DNA of 64,000 bases, taken from Hymenobacter properus (lineage in GTDB: Bacteria; Bacteroidota; Bacteroidia; Cytophagales; Hymenobacteraceae). Location: assembly GCF_015694735.1 (NCBI RefSeq), contig NZ_JADQDP010000003.1, forward strand, positions 992,001-1,056,000, in the 5' to 3' direction. The position numbers were made by a program, and so were the translations under genes. Below are positions 43,777-52,813 of this stretch, one piece after another (within the stretch, counting starts at the first letter, position 1; the number at the start of each line of letters is the position of its first letter). The notes beneath the pieces are model-generated. The model had not been told where the DNA came from and ran no database searches. It saw only the letters and a list, made by a program, of their open reading frames with translations.

Positions 43777-46725
43777 ATGAAAGCTTCTTTACTCCTGGTG
43801 TTGCTGCTGGTGCTGGGCACCTGGCAACGAGCCGCGGCCCAAACGCCTATCGACACCACCGGGGGCCGGTACTTCCGGCCCATATTCCCCACCGTGACCG
43901 TGACTACGGGCGTGGTGTACGGCAACACCACCAACCCCGTGTTCAACACGGCCATGCCGCTGCTCATGGACGTGTACCAACCCGCCGGCGACCTGGCCAC
44001 CGAGCGGCCGGTCATCATCTTTGCCCACGAAGGCGGCTTCGTGCGGGGCACGCGCAACGATGCCTACATGACAGCCGTGTGCACGCAGTTTGCCAAGCTG
44101 GGCTACGTCACCGCCAGCATCGACTACCGGCTGCTGTTCTTCCCCCTCGACACCACCAACGTAAGCCGGGCGGCCATTCGCGGAATGCAGGACATGCGCG
44201 CCGCTGTGCGCTTTTTCCGCGAAGACGCCGCCACCGCCAACGTGTACAAGGTAAGCCCCAGCCGCATTGTGGTGGGCGGCGCCTCGGCCGGGGGCTTCAT
44301 GGCCCTGCAAGTGGCCTACCTCGACAAAGCCAGCGAAGTGACCTCCGACGTGAACCTGGCTGCGCTGGGCGGCATCGAGGGCAATAGCGGCCACGCCGGC
44401 TACAACAGCTTCCCGCTGGCCGTGCTCAACCTGAGCGGCGCCACCAACCCGCCCGCCATCATCGAGCCCGGCAACGCCCCCCTCTACAGCGCCCACGGCA
44501 CCGCCGACGCCGTGGTGCCCTACCTCAAGGGCCGCGTGGGGGCGGGCCTGCCGCCCAAGTACGTGTTCGGCAGCGGCCTGCTGAACCCCTACGCCAGCAG
44601 CGTGGGCGTGCCCAACGTGCTGCGTCGCTTCAGCAAGGCCCCCCACATCCCGCAATACCCGGTGCAGAGCGCCGACACCGGCAGCCCCAACTCGGCAGCC
44701 TACGCCGACACGACGTACCGCGACATCCGGGCTTTTCTGCGCCCGCTGCTGGCGCCCTTCGTGGCCCTGCCGAGCCTAGTCATCAACACGAACACAACCG
44801 TAGCCCCCGGTGCCTACCAGGACATCACCATCAACAGCGGCACGGCCACCCTCAGCGGCAATGTGACGGTGTATGGCACGCTGGTTATCAAAAGCCAGAG
44901 TGGTCAGCCGGCTGGCGCTTTGAACACCAATTGCTTTGTAGTGGATGGGCCGGGCAACTTCGATTTGCAGGCCGGGGGCGCCCTGCGCATCTGCGACGTC
45001 GATGGTATCAGTGCCAGTGGGGCCACGGGGGCCGTGCGCAACACGGGCGCGCGCAGCTTCAGCAACGACGCCGTGTACGTCTATAACGGCACGGCCGACC
45101 AAGTGACCGGCACCGGCCTGCCTACTACTGCGCGCGAGTTGGAAATTGCCGTGCCCTTAAATAACAGGGTAACCCTAACCAGAGCGGTGAGCATCCGGCA
45201 AAGGTATGTACCCACCAGCGGGCTCTTGGATAACCGCTTCCAGACCGTGACGTTGCTATCGGGACCATCTGGTACGGCCCTGGTAGGACCGGGCGCTGGT
45301 ACGCAGAACAATCTCGTGACCGTACAGCTCTACTTAGACCCAAGCGTCAACCCGGGGCTGGGCTACCGGCACATCGCTCCGCCAGTAGCAAGTGCTACTA
45401 CCGATGACCTGGCCACCCCTGCCTTCACCCCCATCATCAATCCAGCCTACAACACAAGCACGCGGCCTGATTTAGTACGGCCTTTCCCCAATGTATTTGG
45501 CTACGAACAGTCCCGGATACTTTTGTCCACGGCCACCGTTTATTCAACCTTTGACAGAGGCTGGTTTGTGCCGGTATCGCGTCCCGGTGCTCCCAATTAC
45601 CTGCCTGGTAACCATGGCTACGCCGTGAACATCACCGCTGGCCAGACCCTATCCTTCACTGGCGCACTGCTAGCCAACGACCGGGACATCTCGTTTACAC
45701 TCACCGGCGCTGTTGCTGCCGATGCAGGATGGCACTTGCTCGGCAGCCCTTTTGCTTCTGCCCTGGATTGGGATAATGTCACCCTACCTACGGGCATGAG
45801 CAGTGCCATGTACATTTTTGTGAGCACCAGCCAGTATGCCGGCAACTACCGCGCCTACGTGAACGGCGTGGGCGGTGCCGGCCGCATCATCCCACTCGGG
45901 CAGGGCTTCTTCGTGCGCTCATTGTCACCCAATCCCGTCACCTTTACCTTCCCGGTCAGCGCCCGCGTCCCCGACTTTGCGACGTCTAACACCGCCACTC
46001 TGCAGCGCACCGCTACCGATACCCGGCCGCAGCTGCGCCTCACGCTGGCTGCCGCGGCCACGCCAGCTACCACCGATGAGGCCTACGTCTACCAGCAAGC
46101 CGGTGCCACCAATGGCGTGGATGCCGCCTTCGATGCCGTGAAACTGCCTAACCCCAGCGGCCTGAACCTCGCCACCCTGGCTGCCGGCCAGCAGCTTGCC
46201 ATCAACGGCCTGCCCGTGGTGGGGGCACCCACTACCGTGCCATTGGACCTGGGCGTGCCCAGCCCGGGCGCCTACGTCCTCACCGCCGACCAACTGGCTA
46301 ACTACGCCCCCGGTGCCCTCGTCCTGACTGATGCCCTAACGGGCACCCGCACGCCGTTGGCTGCCGGCACCCGCTACGCCTTCACGCTGGTCGGCACCAC
46401 CGCACCTGGCCGCTTTGCCTTGGAGCTGAGCGCCGGTGTGCTGGCTACCAGCCCAGCCCAGGCCCTGGCGGCCCAGCTGCAGGTGTATCCGAACCCGGCT
46501 TCGGGCAGCTTCCACGTGATGCTGCCGCTGCCGGCCGGCGCCGTTGCCCCGGTTGCCGTGCTGACCAACGCGCTGGGCCAGACGGTGCGCCGCCTGCCGC
46601 TGTCCGCAACCGCGGGTTCGTTGGCAGCTGGTGAGGTGAACGTGCGCGGCCTGGCGCCGGGCGTGTACCAGCTGCACCTCACCGTGGCCGGCACGGCCCT
46701 GGTGCGTCGCGTGGTGGTAGAATAA
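43777..46725 (+). CDS. Secreted esterase with T9SS type A sorting domain
   Basis: 982 residues. Signal peptide MKASLLLVLLLVLGTWQRAAAQ; an alpha/beta hydrolase (~23-330) of the carboxylesterase/feruloyl-esterase type with VIIFAHEGGF (oxyanion), VVGGASAGGFMAL (Ser ~170), an Asp in HGTADAVVPY and a His in KAPHIPQ. A long Ala/Thr/Gly-rich stalk follows (~340-880), strikingly similar to that of the M36 protease (ISASGATGAV, GARSF, LLGSPFASALDWD). It ends in a type A sorting domain (LQVYPNPASGSFHV ... VRRVVVE). It should be exported and act on surface or environmental esters. Its paralogue follows after 30 bases. Confidence 0.9.
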   Translation: MKASLLLVLLLVLGTWQRAAAQTPIDTTGGRYFRPIFPTVTVTTGVVYGNTTNPVFNTAMPLLMDVYQPAGDLATERPVIIFAHEGGFVRGTRNDAYMTAVCTQFAKLGYVTASIDYRLLFFPLDTTNVSRAAIRGMQDMRAAVRFFREDAATANVYKVSPSRIVVGGASAGGFMALQVAYLDKASEVTSDVNLAALGGIEGNSGHAGYNSFPLAVLNLSGATNPPAIIEPGNAPLYSAHGTADAVVPYLKGRVGAGLPPKYVFGSGLLNPYASSVGVPNVLRRFSKAPHIPQYPVQSADTGSPNSAAYADTTYRDIRAFLRPLLAPFVALPSLVINTNTTVAPGAYQDITINSGTATLSGNVTVYGTLVIKSQSGQPAGALNTNCFVVDGPGNFDLQAGGALRICDVDGISASGATGAVRNTGARSFSNDAVYVYNGTADQVTGTGLPTTARELEIAVPLNNRVTLTRAVSIRQRYVPTSGLLDNRFQTVTLLSGPSGTALVGPGAGTQNNLVTVQLYLDPSVNPGLGYRHIAPPVASATTDDLATPAFTPIINPAYNTSTRPDLVRPFPNVFGYEQSRILLSTATVYSTFDRGWFVPVSRPGAPNYLPGNHGYAVNITAGQTLSFTGALLANDRDISFTLTGAVAADAGWHLLGSPFASALDWDNVTLPTGMSSAMYIFVSTSQYAGNYRAYVNGVGGAGRIIPLGQGFFVRSLSPNPVTFTFPVSARVPDFATSNTATLQRTATDTRPQLRLTLAAAATPATTDEAYVYQQAGATNGVDAAFDAVKLPNPSGLNLATLAAGQQLAINGLPVVGAPTTVPLDLGVPSPGAYVLTADQLANYAPGALVLTDALTGTRTPLAAGTRYAFTLVGTTAPGRFALELSAGVLATSPAQALAAQLQVYPNPASGSFHVMLPLPAGAVAPVAVLTNALGQTVRRLPLSATAGSLAAGEVNVRGLAPGVYQLHLTVAGTALVRRVVVE

Positions 46726-46755
46726 GTCCTTGTCAATGACTTAATTTGCAGCCTT

Positions 46756-47994
46756 ATGAAATCCATTCTCCGCATCCTGCTGTTGCTGCTGGCCGCCGTG
46801 CCGGCCGCCCGTGCCCAAACGTTCATCGACACCACCAGCGGGCGCTACTACCGGCCCATTTTCCCGAACGTTACCGTGACATCAAACGTCACTTACGGCT
46901 CGGCCACCACCTACACCGGTTCTACCCAAACGCTGGTCATGGACGTGTACCAGCCCACCGGCGACGTGCTCCCCCGGCGCCCCCTCATCATCTTTGCCCA
47001 CCAGGGCGGCTTCCTCACGGGCTCCAAGACCGATGCTTACATGGTGAACGTGTGCACCCAGTTTGCGCGGCTGGGCTACGTCACGGCCAGCATTGAGTAC
47101 CGCCTGGGCTTCCCCATCACCGGCTTCCCGCCGCCCGCCGCCGATACCGTGGGGGTGGCCCAGGCCGCTATTCGCGGCATGCAGGACCTACGCGCGGCCG
47201 TGCGCTTCTTCCGCAAGGATGCCGCTACCACCAACACCTACCGCATCCAGCCCAGCTACATTGCAGTGGGCGGCTCGTCGGCCGGCGCCTTCATGGCCCT
47301 CTCCGTGGGGTATATCGACAAAGCCACGGAAGTACCGACCTACGTGGGCCTGGCAGGGCTGGGCGGTATCGAGGGCAACAGCGGCAACCCCGGCTACAGC
47401 AGCGCCGTGCTGGCCGTGCTCAACCTGAGCGGTGCCACCGAGCAGCCCAGCGTCATCGAGGCCGGCAACGCGCCCCTACTGAGCGTGCACGGCACTTCCG
47501 ACGGCACCGTGCCCTACCTGCAAGGGCGGGTGGGCTCGCTGCTGCCGCCCAAGTACGTGTACGGCAGCGGCCGCCTGAACCCCCGTGCCACGCAAGTGGG
47601 CGTGCGCAACACGCTGGTGCGCCTTTCGCGTGCTGGCCACATTCCCTTCGAAAGCAACACGGCTTATGCCGACACCACCTTCCGCGCCATCCGCGACTTT
47701 CTGCGCCCGGCGCTGGCCCAGGCCGGCACCACCTTGGCCGCCCGCACCGGAGCCAGCGCCCAGCCCACCGCCCACGCCTATCCCAACCCGGCCAACGACG
47801 CCATTCGCCTTCAGCTGCCCGAGGCCTGGGTGAACCTGGCCGAGGCCCAGTTGCTTGACGCCGCCGGCCGCGTGGTGCGTACCCTCGACCCCACCAGCAC
47901 CCGCGACCTCACCGTGTTGCGTGGGTCACTCAAGGCGGGGCTTTATTTATTGAAAGTTCCCGGACAGGTGCCCGTGCGCATCGAGTTTAAATAA
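46756..47994 (+). CDS. Secreted esterase paralogue, short form, T9SS type A
   Basis: 412 residues. Closely related to the first 330 residues of the preceding gene: signal peptide ending ARAQ, then IDTTSGRYYRPIFPNVTVT, VMDVYQPTGD, IIFAHQGGFLTGSKTDAYM, AIRGMQDLRAAVRFFRKDAA, VGGSSAGAF (Ser ~174), HGTSDGTVPYLQGRVG and SRAGHIPFES. Unlike its neighbour it lacks the ~500-residue stalk and passes directly to a type A sorting domain (AYPNPANDAIRLQLP ... VRIEFK). The 30-base gap makes co-transcription likely. The pair looks like a tandem duplication with loss or gain of the stalk. Confidence 0.9.
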   Translation: MKSILRILLLLLAAVPAARAQTFIDTTSGRYYRPIFPNVTVTSNVTYGSATTYTGSTQTLVMDVYQPTGDVLPRRPLIIFAHQGGFLTGSKTDAYMVNVCTQFARLGYVTASIEYRLGFPITGFPPPAADTVGVAQAAIRGMQDLRAAVRFFRKDAATTNTYRIQPSYIAVGGSSAGAFMALSVGYIDKATEVPTYVGLAGLGGIEGNSGNPGYSSAVLAVLNLSGATEQPSVIEAGNAPLLSVHGTSDGTVPYLQGRVGSLLPPKYVYGSGRLNPRATQVGVRNTLVRLSRAGHIPFESNTAYADTTFRAIRDFLRPALAQAGTTLAARTGASAQPTAHAYPNPANDAIRLQLPEAWVNLAEAQLLDAAGRVVRTLDPTSTRDLTVLRGSLKAGLYLLKVPGQVPVRIEFK

Positions 47995-48015
47995 GTACGA
48001 ATCATTACGGATGGT

Positions 48016-48063
48016 GCAACAGGCCGTCATGCTGAGGGAAGCCGAAGCATGACGGCCTGTTGC
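48016..48063. repeat. GTCATGC palindrome between converging genes
   Basis: Perfect 17-bp arms GCAACAGGCCGTCATGC / GCATGACGGCCTGTTGC around a GAGGGAAGCCGAA-type core. It probably acts as a bidirectional terminator. It belongs with the 54031 and 58415 palindromes. Confidence 0.8.
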
Positions 48064-48065
48064 TG

Positions 48066-49319
48066 TCAGGCCCGCACGGCCGCCTCCGCCTCCGCTACCG
48101 GCGCGGCTACCCGCGCCTCGCCCGCGCGGGCCACAAACACGCCATTGGCCCGCAGCTCTTGGCGCCAGGCCCACAGCTGCTGCACGGCCACAGGCCCGGT
48201 GGCATAGGCGCCGCCCGCTTCGGTGAGGCGCAAGGCCTCCGCGGGCAGCTCCAGCCAGGTCAGCACCTCGCGCAGCACGCCGGCGTCCGGGTGGCTCACG
48301 TACGCATCCAGCTCCAGGCCCTGCGTCAACTGCGCCTCGGGCCGGGCCGACTGCTTGGCGTACTGATAGCGCAGCCCGCGGCGCAAAGCCAGCACATCGG
48401 CTAGCACGGCCGAACCGGTGGGGTGCCCACCGGCGCCACGCCCCTGCAAGAACTGCTTGCCGGCAAACGCTGCATCGAGCACCACGCCGTTAAACTCCCG
48501 CTCCACGCCGTAGAGCGGCGACTCTGGGCCTACGAGCTGCGGCGTCACCAGGGCCGTGAGGTGGCCATTGGGCAGGCGGCTGAGGCTAGCCACTACCTTG
48601 ATTTTCTGTCCCTGGGCCGTCGCGTAGGCAATATCGACCGCTGAGATGCCCTCGATGCCGAGGTTCAGCACAGCATCCGTTTCCAGAAAAGTGCCGTAGG
48701 CATGGGCGGCCAGTATCACCGCTTTAGAGCGGGGGTCGAAGGCGCCCATATCCAGCGCCGGGTCGGTTTCGGCGAAGCCTTGCAGCTGGGCCTCGGCCAG
48801 CGCCGCCGCGTAATCGGAGCCTTCCTCACTCATGCGCGTCAGCACGTAGTTCGAAGAGCCGTTGAAGATGCCGCTCACTGCGCGCAGCGGCTCGTGGCTG
48901 AAGTACTGGTCGAGCGTGCGCACCACCGGAATGCTGCCGCACACCGCCGCTTCGTACAGCATCGTGCCGCCAAACTGGGCCTGCAGCTGCACCAGTTCGG
49001 GCAGGTGCTGGGCCAGCATGGCTTTGTTGGCCGTGGCCACACGGCGGCCCTGGCGCAGGGCCGCGCTCACCAGCCGGAACGCCTCGGCGGCATCATCGAT
49101 TACCTCAACCAGCACGTCCAGCGTCGTGTCGGCCAGCAGCTCATCGGCGTGGTAAGTGAAGTGCGCAGCGGGCAGTGGGCGCGGCTTTTCGGGCGTTTTC
49201 ACGGCGATGCGCGCCACAACCAGATTGAGCTCTGGCTGCTGCCGCACAATGTCGTAGAAGCCCTGCCCAACGCAGCCAAACCCAATCAGGCCAATGCGAA
49301 GAGGAGTGTTTTCATTCAT
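48066..49319 (-). CDS. hom: Homoserine dehydrogenase
   Basis: 417 residues. Reduces aspartate semialdehyde to homoserine, the branch point to methionine and threonine. The NAD(P)-binding motif IGLIGFGCVGQGFYDIV is at the N-terminus; then TANKAML, YEAAVCGSIPVVRTL, the hallmark FNGSSNYVLTRM, AETDPALDMGAFDPRSKAVILA with the catalytic Asp/Lys, and GRGAGGHPTGSAVLAD. The start is the ATG at 49319 (MNENTPLR); the upstream frame is not supported. It lies downstream of metX and metY on the same strand, forming a methionine cluster, though the 211-base gap with internal hairpins suggests separate or attenuated transcription. No fused aspartokinase. Confidence 0.95.
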   Translation of the reverse strand: MNENTPLRIGLIGFGCVGQGFYDIVRQQPELNLVVARIAVKTPEKPRPLPAAHFTYHADELLADTTLDVLVEVIDDAAEAFRLVSAALRQGRRVATANKAMLAQHLPELVQLQAQFGGTMLYEAAVCGSIPVVRTLDQYFSHEPLRAVSGIFNGSSNYVLTRMSEEGSDYAAALAEAQLQGFAETDPALDMGAFDPRSKAVILAAHAYGTFLETDAVLNLGIEGISAVDIAYATAQGQKIKVVASLSRLPNGHLTALVTPQLVGPESPLYGVEREFNGVVLDAAFAGKQFLQGRGAGGHPTGSAVLADVLALRRGLRYQYAKQSARPEAQLTQGLELDAYVSHPDAGVLREVLTWLELPAEALRLTEAGGAYATGPVAVQQLWAWRQELRANGVFVARAGEARVAAPVAEAEAAVRA

Positions 49320-49530
49320 CACTGTAGAGTTAAATTTGCTGGCCTGCGGTGCTGCAACACCCGGCCAGCACTTGTGCTCGCACAAGCAGTTTTGTACTGT
49401 GTGTTTTGGTTTTGTGCTTCCGAATCGGATTTTATGCCCTATTTCCTGGGTTTGTGCTTGATAAGGGCGTTTCCAGCTTCTGAAGCCACTTTTGGCTACT
49501 GAAAAGCTTGGCCTACGCTCGACGTAACAC
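49320..49530. other. Gap between metX and hom
   Basis: 211 bases, no gene. A CTTGTG / CACAAG hairpin at about 49374-49389 is followed by CAGTTTTG on the plus strand. No clear promoter was seen. Confidence 0.3.
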
Positions 49531-50559
49531 TTAGTGCACAAACGTGGGCGCGTAAAAGCGCTCCAGAAAGTGCGTGATGGCCCCAGTTTCCAGCAGGAAG
49601 CCGTCGTGCCCGTAGCGCGAGTCCAACTCGCCATACATGGCGCCGGGGATGTGCGCGGCCAGTTCCCGCTGCTCGCTCAGCGGAAATAGCACGTCGGAGG
49701 TAATACCCAGCACCAGTGTGCGGGCCCCAATGCGGCGCAGAGCTTTCGCCACCCCGCCCCGGCCGCGGCCGAGGTTGTGCGAATCCATGCTGCGGCTGAG
49801 GGCCACGTAGCTGTAGGCATCAAAGCGGGCCACCAGCTTGTCGCCCTGGTAGCGCTGGTAGGAGCTGGCGCGGTGCTCGCGGGGCAGCTCGTCATCGTCG
49901 GGGTCGGTCTGAGTTTCGGCGTAGGCCGCGTAGCTGCGGTAGCTGAGCAGGGCCATGGCGCGGGCGGCGCGCAGGCCCTCGTCGCCCCCGCCGGGCTGGC
50001 CGGCGGCGTAGGTTGGGTCGGCCTCGATGGCCAGCCGCTGCGCCTCGTTGAAGGCAATGCCCCAGGCCGAATGCCGCGCGTTGGTGGCAATAACGACCAG
50101 GTGGTCGAACAAATCGGGCCGCTGCACGGCCCATTCCAGCGCCTGCTGTCCGCCCAAAGAGCCCCCGATAAGCGTATGGATGTCCGTCAGCTCCAGGTCC
50201 TGGCGCAGCAGCTCGTGGGCCTTCACCAGGTCGCGAATGGTGAGCCGCGGGAAGTGCTGGTAGCGGGGCTGGCCTGTGGCGGGGTCCCGGTCGCGCGGGC
50301 TGGTGCTGCCGTAGCAAGAGCCCTGCACGTTGGCGCAAATGATGAACCAGTCGGCCGGGTCATAATAGCAGCCGGGACCCACCAGGCCGGGCCACCAGGT
50401 CAGTACGTCGGCGTTGGCGGTGAGGGCGTGGCACACCCACACCACGTTGTCGCGGTCTTCGTTGAGTTGGCCCCAGGTGCGGTAGGCCACGCGGGCATCG
50501 GCCAGCGTTTCGCCGCTTTCGAGGGGCAGCTCGGGGATGTAAAAAAACTGGTCTGACAT
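49531..50559 (-). CDS. metX: Homoserine O-acetyltransferase
   Basis: 342 residues. Acetylates homoserine with acetyl-CoA, the substrate step for MetY. Alpha/beta hydrolase fold with WVCHALTANADVLTWWPGLV, NVQGSCYGSTSP, nucleophile Ser134 in IGGSLGGQQALEW, Asp289 in GITSDVLFP and His318 in RYGHDGFL. The start is the ATG at 50559 (MSDQFF); the upstream frame adds four residues only. It follows metY on the same strand but with a 330-base gap that holds a repeat, a GC-rich hairpin and a long palindrome. I see no substitution suggesting succinyl-CoA use. Cytoplasmic. Confidence 0.96.
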   Translation of the reverse strand: MSDQFFYIPELPLESGETLADARVAYRTWGQLNEDRDNVVWVCHALTANADVLTWWPGLVGPGCYYDPADWFIICANVQGSCYGSTSPRDRDPATGQPRYQHFPRLTIRDLVKAHELLRQDLELTDIHTLIGGSLGGQQALEWAVQRPDLFDHLVVIATNARHSAWGIAFNEAQRLAIEADPTYAAGQPGGGDEGLRAARAMALLSYRSYAAYAETQTDPDDDELPREHRASSYQRYQGDKLVARFDAYSYVALSRSMDSHNLGRGRGGVAKALRRIGARTLVLGITSDVLFPLSEQRELAAHIPGAMYGELDSRYGHDGFLLETGAITHFLERFYAPTFVH

Positions 50560-50576
50560 GGGTTCTAACAACTAAA

Positions 50577-50686
50577 GGCAGCGGTAGAATCGGGCCACAA
50601 GGCCCGCCATTGGTATCTCACCCCCATCTTTCTCCAACTGTAAATCAGGAAAGCCAGTGAGCCCGTGGGCCGATTCTACCCCTGCC
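50577..50686 (-). promoter_or_regulatory. Candidate structured leader of metX
   Basis: Long-range stem of 22 bp with two mismatches (50577-50598 with 50665-50686: GGCAGCGGTAGAATCGG... paired with ...CCGATTCTACCCCTGCC). The enclosed loop has further nested pairings on the minus strand: CTCAC with GTGAG, CTTTC with GAAAG, and CTG-ATTTA-CAG. It ends 18 bases before the metX ATG. Not a recognisable S-box or SAM-II. It could be a regulatory RNA, or a DNA repeat unrelated to metX. Confidence 0.45.
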
Positions 50687-50696
50687 AAATGCTTAG

Positions 50697-50753
50697 GCCG
50701 CCAGCGAGGCTGGCGCCGGCCCACCAGAGGTGGCCCGCTGGCGGCGGTTTTTA
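50697..50753. terminator. GC-rich hairpin with T run on the plus strand
   Basis: GCCGCCAGCG / CGCTGGCGGC with an inner GGCC/GGCC hairpin, followed by GGTTTTTATT on the plus strand. It lies downstream of metY (minus); the direction of termination is odd for that gene. Confidence 0.5.
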
Positions 50754-50774
50754 TTAGGTGTCGGATGTTGGCCC

Positions 50775-50872
50775 TGTCATCCTGAGCGCAGCGAAGGACC
50801 TTACCACGTCAGTAGCGTTTACTGACAGTTCACCCAAACGTGAAAAGGTCCTTCGCTGCGCACAGGATGACA
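50775..50872. repeat. Dispersed palindrome, TGTCATCCTGAGCG family
   Basis: Standard arms, with one change in the right arm (GCGCACAGGATGACA). Confidence 0.9.
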
Positions 50873-50889
50873 GGCACAACACCTATAGC

Positions 50890-52269
50890 TTATACTTCCA
50901 GCGGCTGGGCGTGCTCCAGTTCGGGCTCGCTTACTTCCTCGCCCTCCGTGGGCTGGCTGGCCGAATTGCCCACGGCATCGAAGGCGGCCTGTAGGTCGGC
51001 TTTGATGTCCTCAAAGTGCTCGATGCCCACCGACAGGCGCAGCGAGGTGGGCGTGACGCCCGCCGCTAGCTGCTCAGCGTCGCTCAGCTGCTGGTGCGTG
51101 GTGGCCGAGGGCTGAATGATGAGCGTCTTGGCGTCGCCCACGTTGGCCAAGTGGCTGATGAGCTTCAGGTTGTCAATGAATTGCGTCGCCGTTTCCTTGC
51201 TGCCCTTGATGCGGAAGCTCAGTACGCCGCCGAAGCCGCGCTTGAGGTACTTCTGGGCCAGGCGTTGATAGGGACTGCTGGCTAGGCCGGGGTAGTTCAC
51301 ACTTTCTACCTGCGGGTGCTGCTCCAGCCAAGTAGCGATTTTCAGGGCGTTTTCCACGGTGCGGTCCACGCGCAAACTCAGGGTTTCGAGGCCTTGCAGC
51401 AGCTGGAAGGCGTTGAACGGGCTCTGCGAAGGGCCGAAGTCGCGAAGGCCTTCTACCCGGGCCCGGATGATGAAGGCGATGTTGCCGAACGGGCCGCCTT
51501 TACCGAATACATCGTTGAAAACCAGGCCGTGGTAGCCCTCGCTGGGCTCGGTGAACTGGGGGAATTTGCCGTTGCCGAAGTCGTAGGTGCCGCCGTCTAC
51601 AATCACGCCGCCGATGCTGGTGCCGTGTCCGCCAATCCACTTCGTGGCCGACTCCACCACGATGTGCGCGCCGTGCTCCAGCGGCCGGAACAGGTAACCG
51701 CCCGCACCAAAGGTGTTGTCTACAATCAGTGGCAAATCGTGCCGGTTGGCAATGGCCGCAATGGCTTCAAAATCTGGAATGCTGAAGCTCGGGTTGCCAA
51801 TGGTTTCCAGGTAAATGGCTTTTGTGTTCTCGTCAATCAACTCCTCAAACGAGGCCGGGTTGTCGCCATCAGCGAAGCGCACTTCGATGCCTAAACGCTT
51901 GAATGCTACCTTAAATTGGTTGTAGGCGCCACCGTAGAGGAAGGCCGTGCTCACGAAATTGTCGCCGGCTTGCAGGATGTTGTTGAGGGCGATGAACTGG
52001 GCCGCCTGGCCCGAGCTGGTGGCCAGCGCTGCCACACCGCCTTCCAGCGCCGCCACGCGTTGCTCAAACACGTCGGTGGTCGGGTTCATCAGGCGGGTGT
52101 AAATATTACCAAACTCCTTCAGCGCAAACAGGTTGGCGCCGTGCTCGGCGCTCTTGAACACGTAGCTGGTGGTTTGATGAATGGGCACGGCGCGCGAGCC
52201 GGTGACGGGGTCGGGCTGCTGGCCGGCGTGGAGTTGCAAAGTTTCGAAGTGCAGGGAAGGAGCGGACAT
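50890..52269 (-). CDS. metY: O-acetylhomoserine sulfhydrylase
   Basis: 459 residues. PLP enzyme that makes homocysteine from O-acetylhomoserine and sulfide. Signatures: FETLQLHAGQQPDPVTGSRA at the N-terminus, YTRLMNPTTDVFEQRVAALE, SSGQAAQF, the DNTFGAGGYL region (cofactor Asp), the PLP lysine Lys210 in SATKWIGGHG, and the C-terminal IQPSATTHQQL block. A short acidic tail (EEVSEPELEHAQ) extends the usual end. It is the first gene of the methionine cluster, preceded by a long leader with an S-box riboswitch, a terminator-like hairpin and a good promoter, so it should be switched off when S-adenosylmethionine is abundant. Confidence 0.96.
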   Translation of the reverse strand: MSAPSLHFETLQLHAGQQPDPVTGSRAVPIHQTTSYVFKSAEHGANLFALKEFGNIYTRLMNPTTDVFEQRVAALEGGVAALATSSGQAAQFIALNNILQAGDNFVSTAFLYGGAYNQFKVAFKRLGIEVRFADGDNPASFEELIDENTKAIYLETIGNPSFSIPDFEAIAAIANRHDLPLIVDNTFGAGGYLFRPLEHGAHIVVESATKWIGGHGTSIGGVIVDGGTYDFGNGKFPQFTEPSEGYHGLVFNDVFGKGGPFGNIAFIIRARVEGLRDFGPSQSPFNAFQLLQGLETLSLRVDRTVENALKIATWLEQHPQVESVNYPGLASSPYQRLAQKYLKRGFGGVLSFRIKGSKETATQFIDNLKLISHLANVGDAKTLIIQPSATTHQQLSDAEQLAAGVTPTSLRLSVGIEHFEDIKADLQAAFDAVGNSASQPTEGEEVSEPELEHAQPLEV

Positions 52270-52474
52270 GATGCTATTGCGTTTGGAAGGTTGAAAACCC
52301 TTAATGATGAATACTTTGGATTTGTCAAAAGCCTTTTAGTAAGCGCTTTGTGACATGCTAAACCCCCGGGTAGCCCGTGTTGAAGCGGCGGACTGAACCT
52401 AGCCGCCCGAACCCGAAGGGGTACGCGCCGGCCATGGCAAGCCACCAGAAAATCCAGAAAGGAGGGAGGGGAGT

Positions 52475-52494
52475 CTAAGCTGAAATCAGCTTAG
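52475..52494 (-). other. Perfect 9-bp hairpin in the metY leader
   Basis: CTAAGCTGA and its complement TCAGCTTAG separated by AA, between the riboswitch and metY. On the minus strand a pyrimidine-rich tract follows. Confidence 0.5.
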
Positions 52495-52566
52495 CAACAA
52501 CACGGGCGGCAACAGCACATTCGCATTCGTGCCGGGCGCGTGGTGAAGAGTTGGCCGCCATGGGCC

Positions 52567-52620
52567 AAAACAGAAAAACCCGAAACCACGGCGCGCAAAG
52601 CAGCCGGAGCAGTCGGGTTC
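52567..52620 (-). terminator. Terminator-like hairpin downstream of the S-box
   Basis: Minus strand: AACCCGA pairs with TCGGGTT, followed by TTTTCTGTTTT. Its place just after the riboswitch suits an expression platform. Confidence 0.55.
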
Positions 52621-52654
52621 AAAAAAGCGGATTCAGCGGGGTATTCCATGGCAC

Positions 52655-52790
52655 TCGAGTCATATGCCCCAGGGTAGCCGAAGCCGCCGTGGGTAGGAAT
52701 TGGCACCTTTCGCGAAGGATGGTTGCCAGCGGGTCAGGGAGCCTAGTCTCTCGCCGCTTCTGTATAAAACTTAAAACTTCCCGCCGTTAG
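52655..52790 (-). ncRNA. S-box (SAM-I type) riboswitch upstream of metY
   Basis: Minus strand carries the conserved S-box core in order: AGAAGCGGCGAGAGACTAGG, CCCTGA, GCTGGCAACC (52721-52730), then after a small hairpin AAGGTGCCAATTCCTACCC (around 52690-52709). These match the GGCAACC and GGTGCxAATTCC blocks that contact S-adenosylmethionine. A promoter sits directly upstream and a terminator-like hairpin downstream; the first gene, metY, belongs to methionine synthesis. I did not verify every base pair of P1-P4. Confidence 0.82.
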
Positions 52791-52813
52791 CAGGGAGTAC
52801 CGCGTTGGTAGGG

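Noticed and set aside
50577..50686. SAM-II riboswitch for metX
   Set aside because: A CTGATTTA word is present but the 3' GCTAAA block expected in SAM-II is missing.
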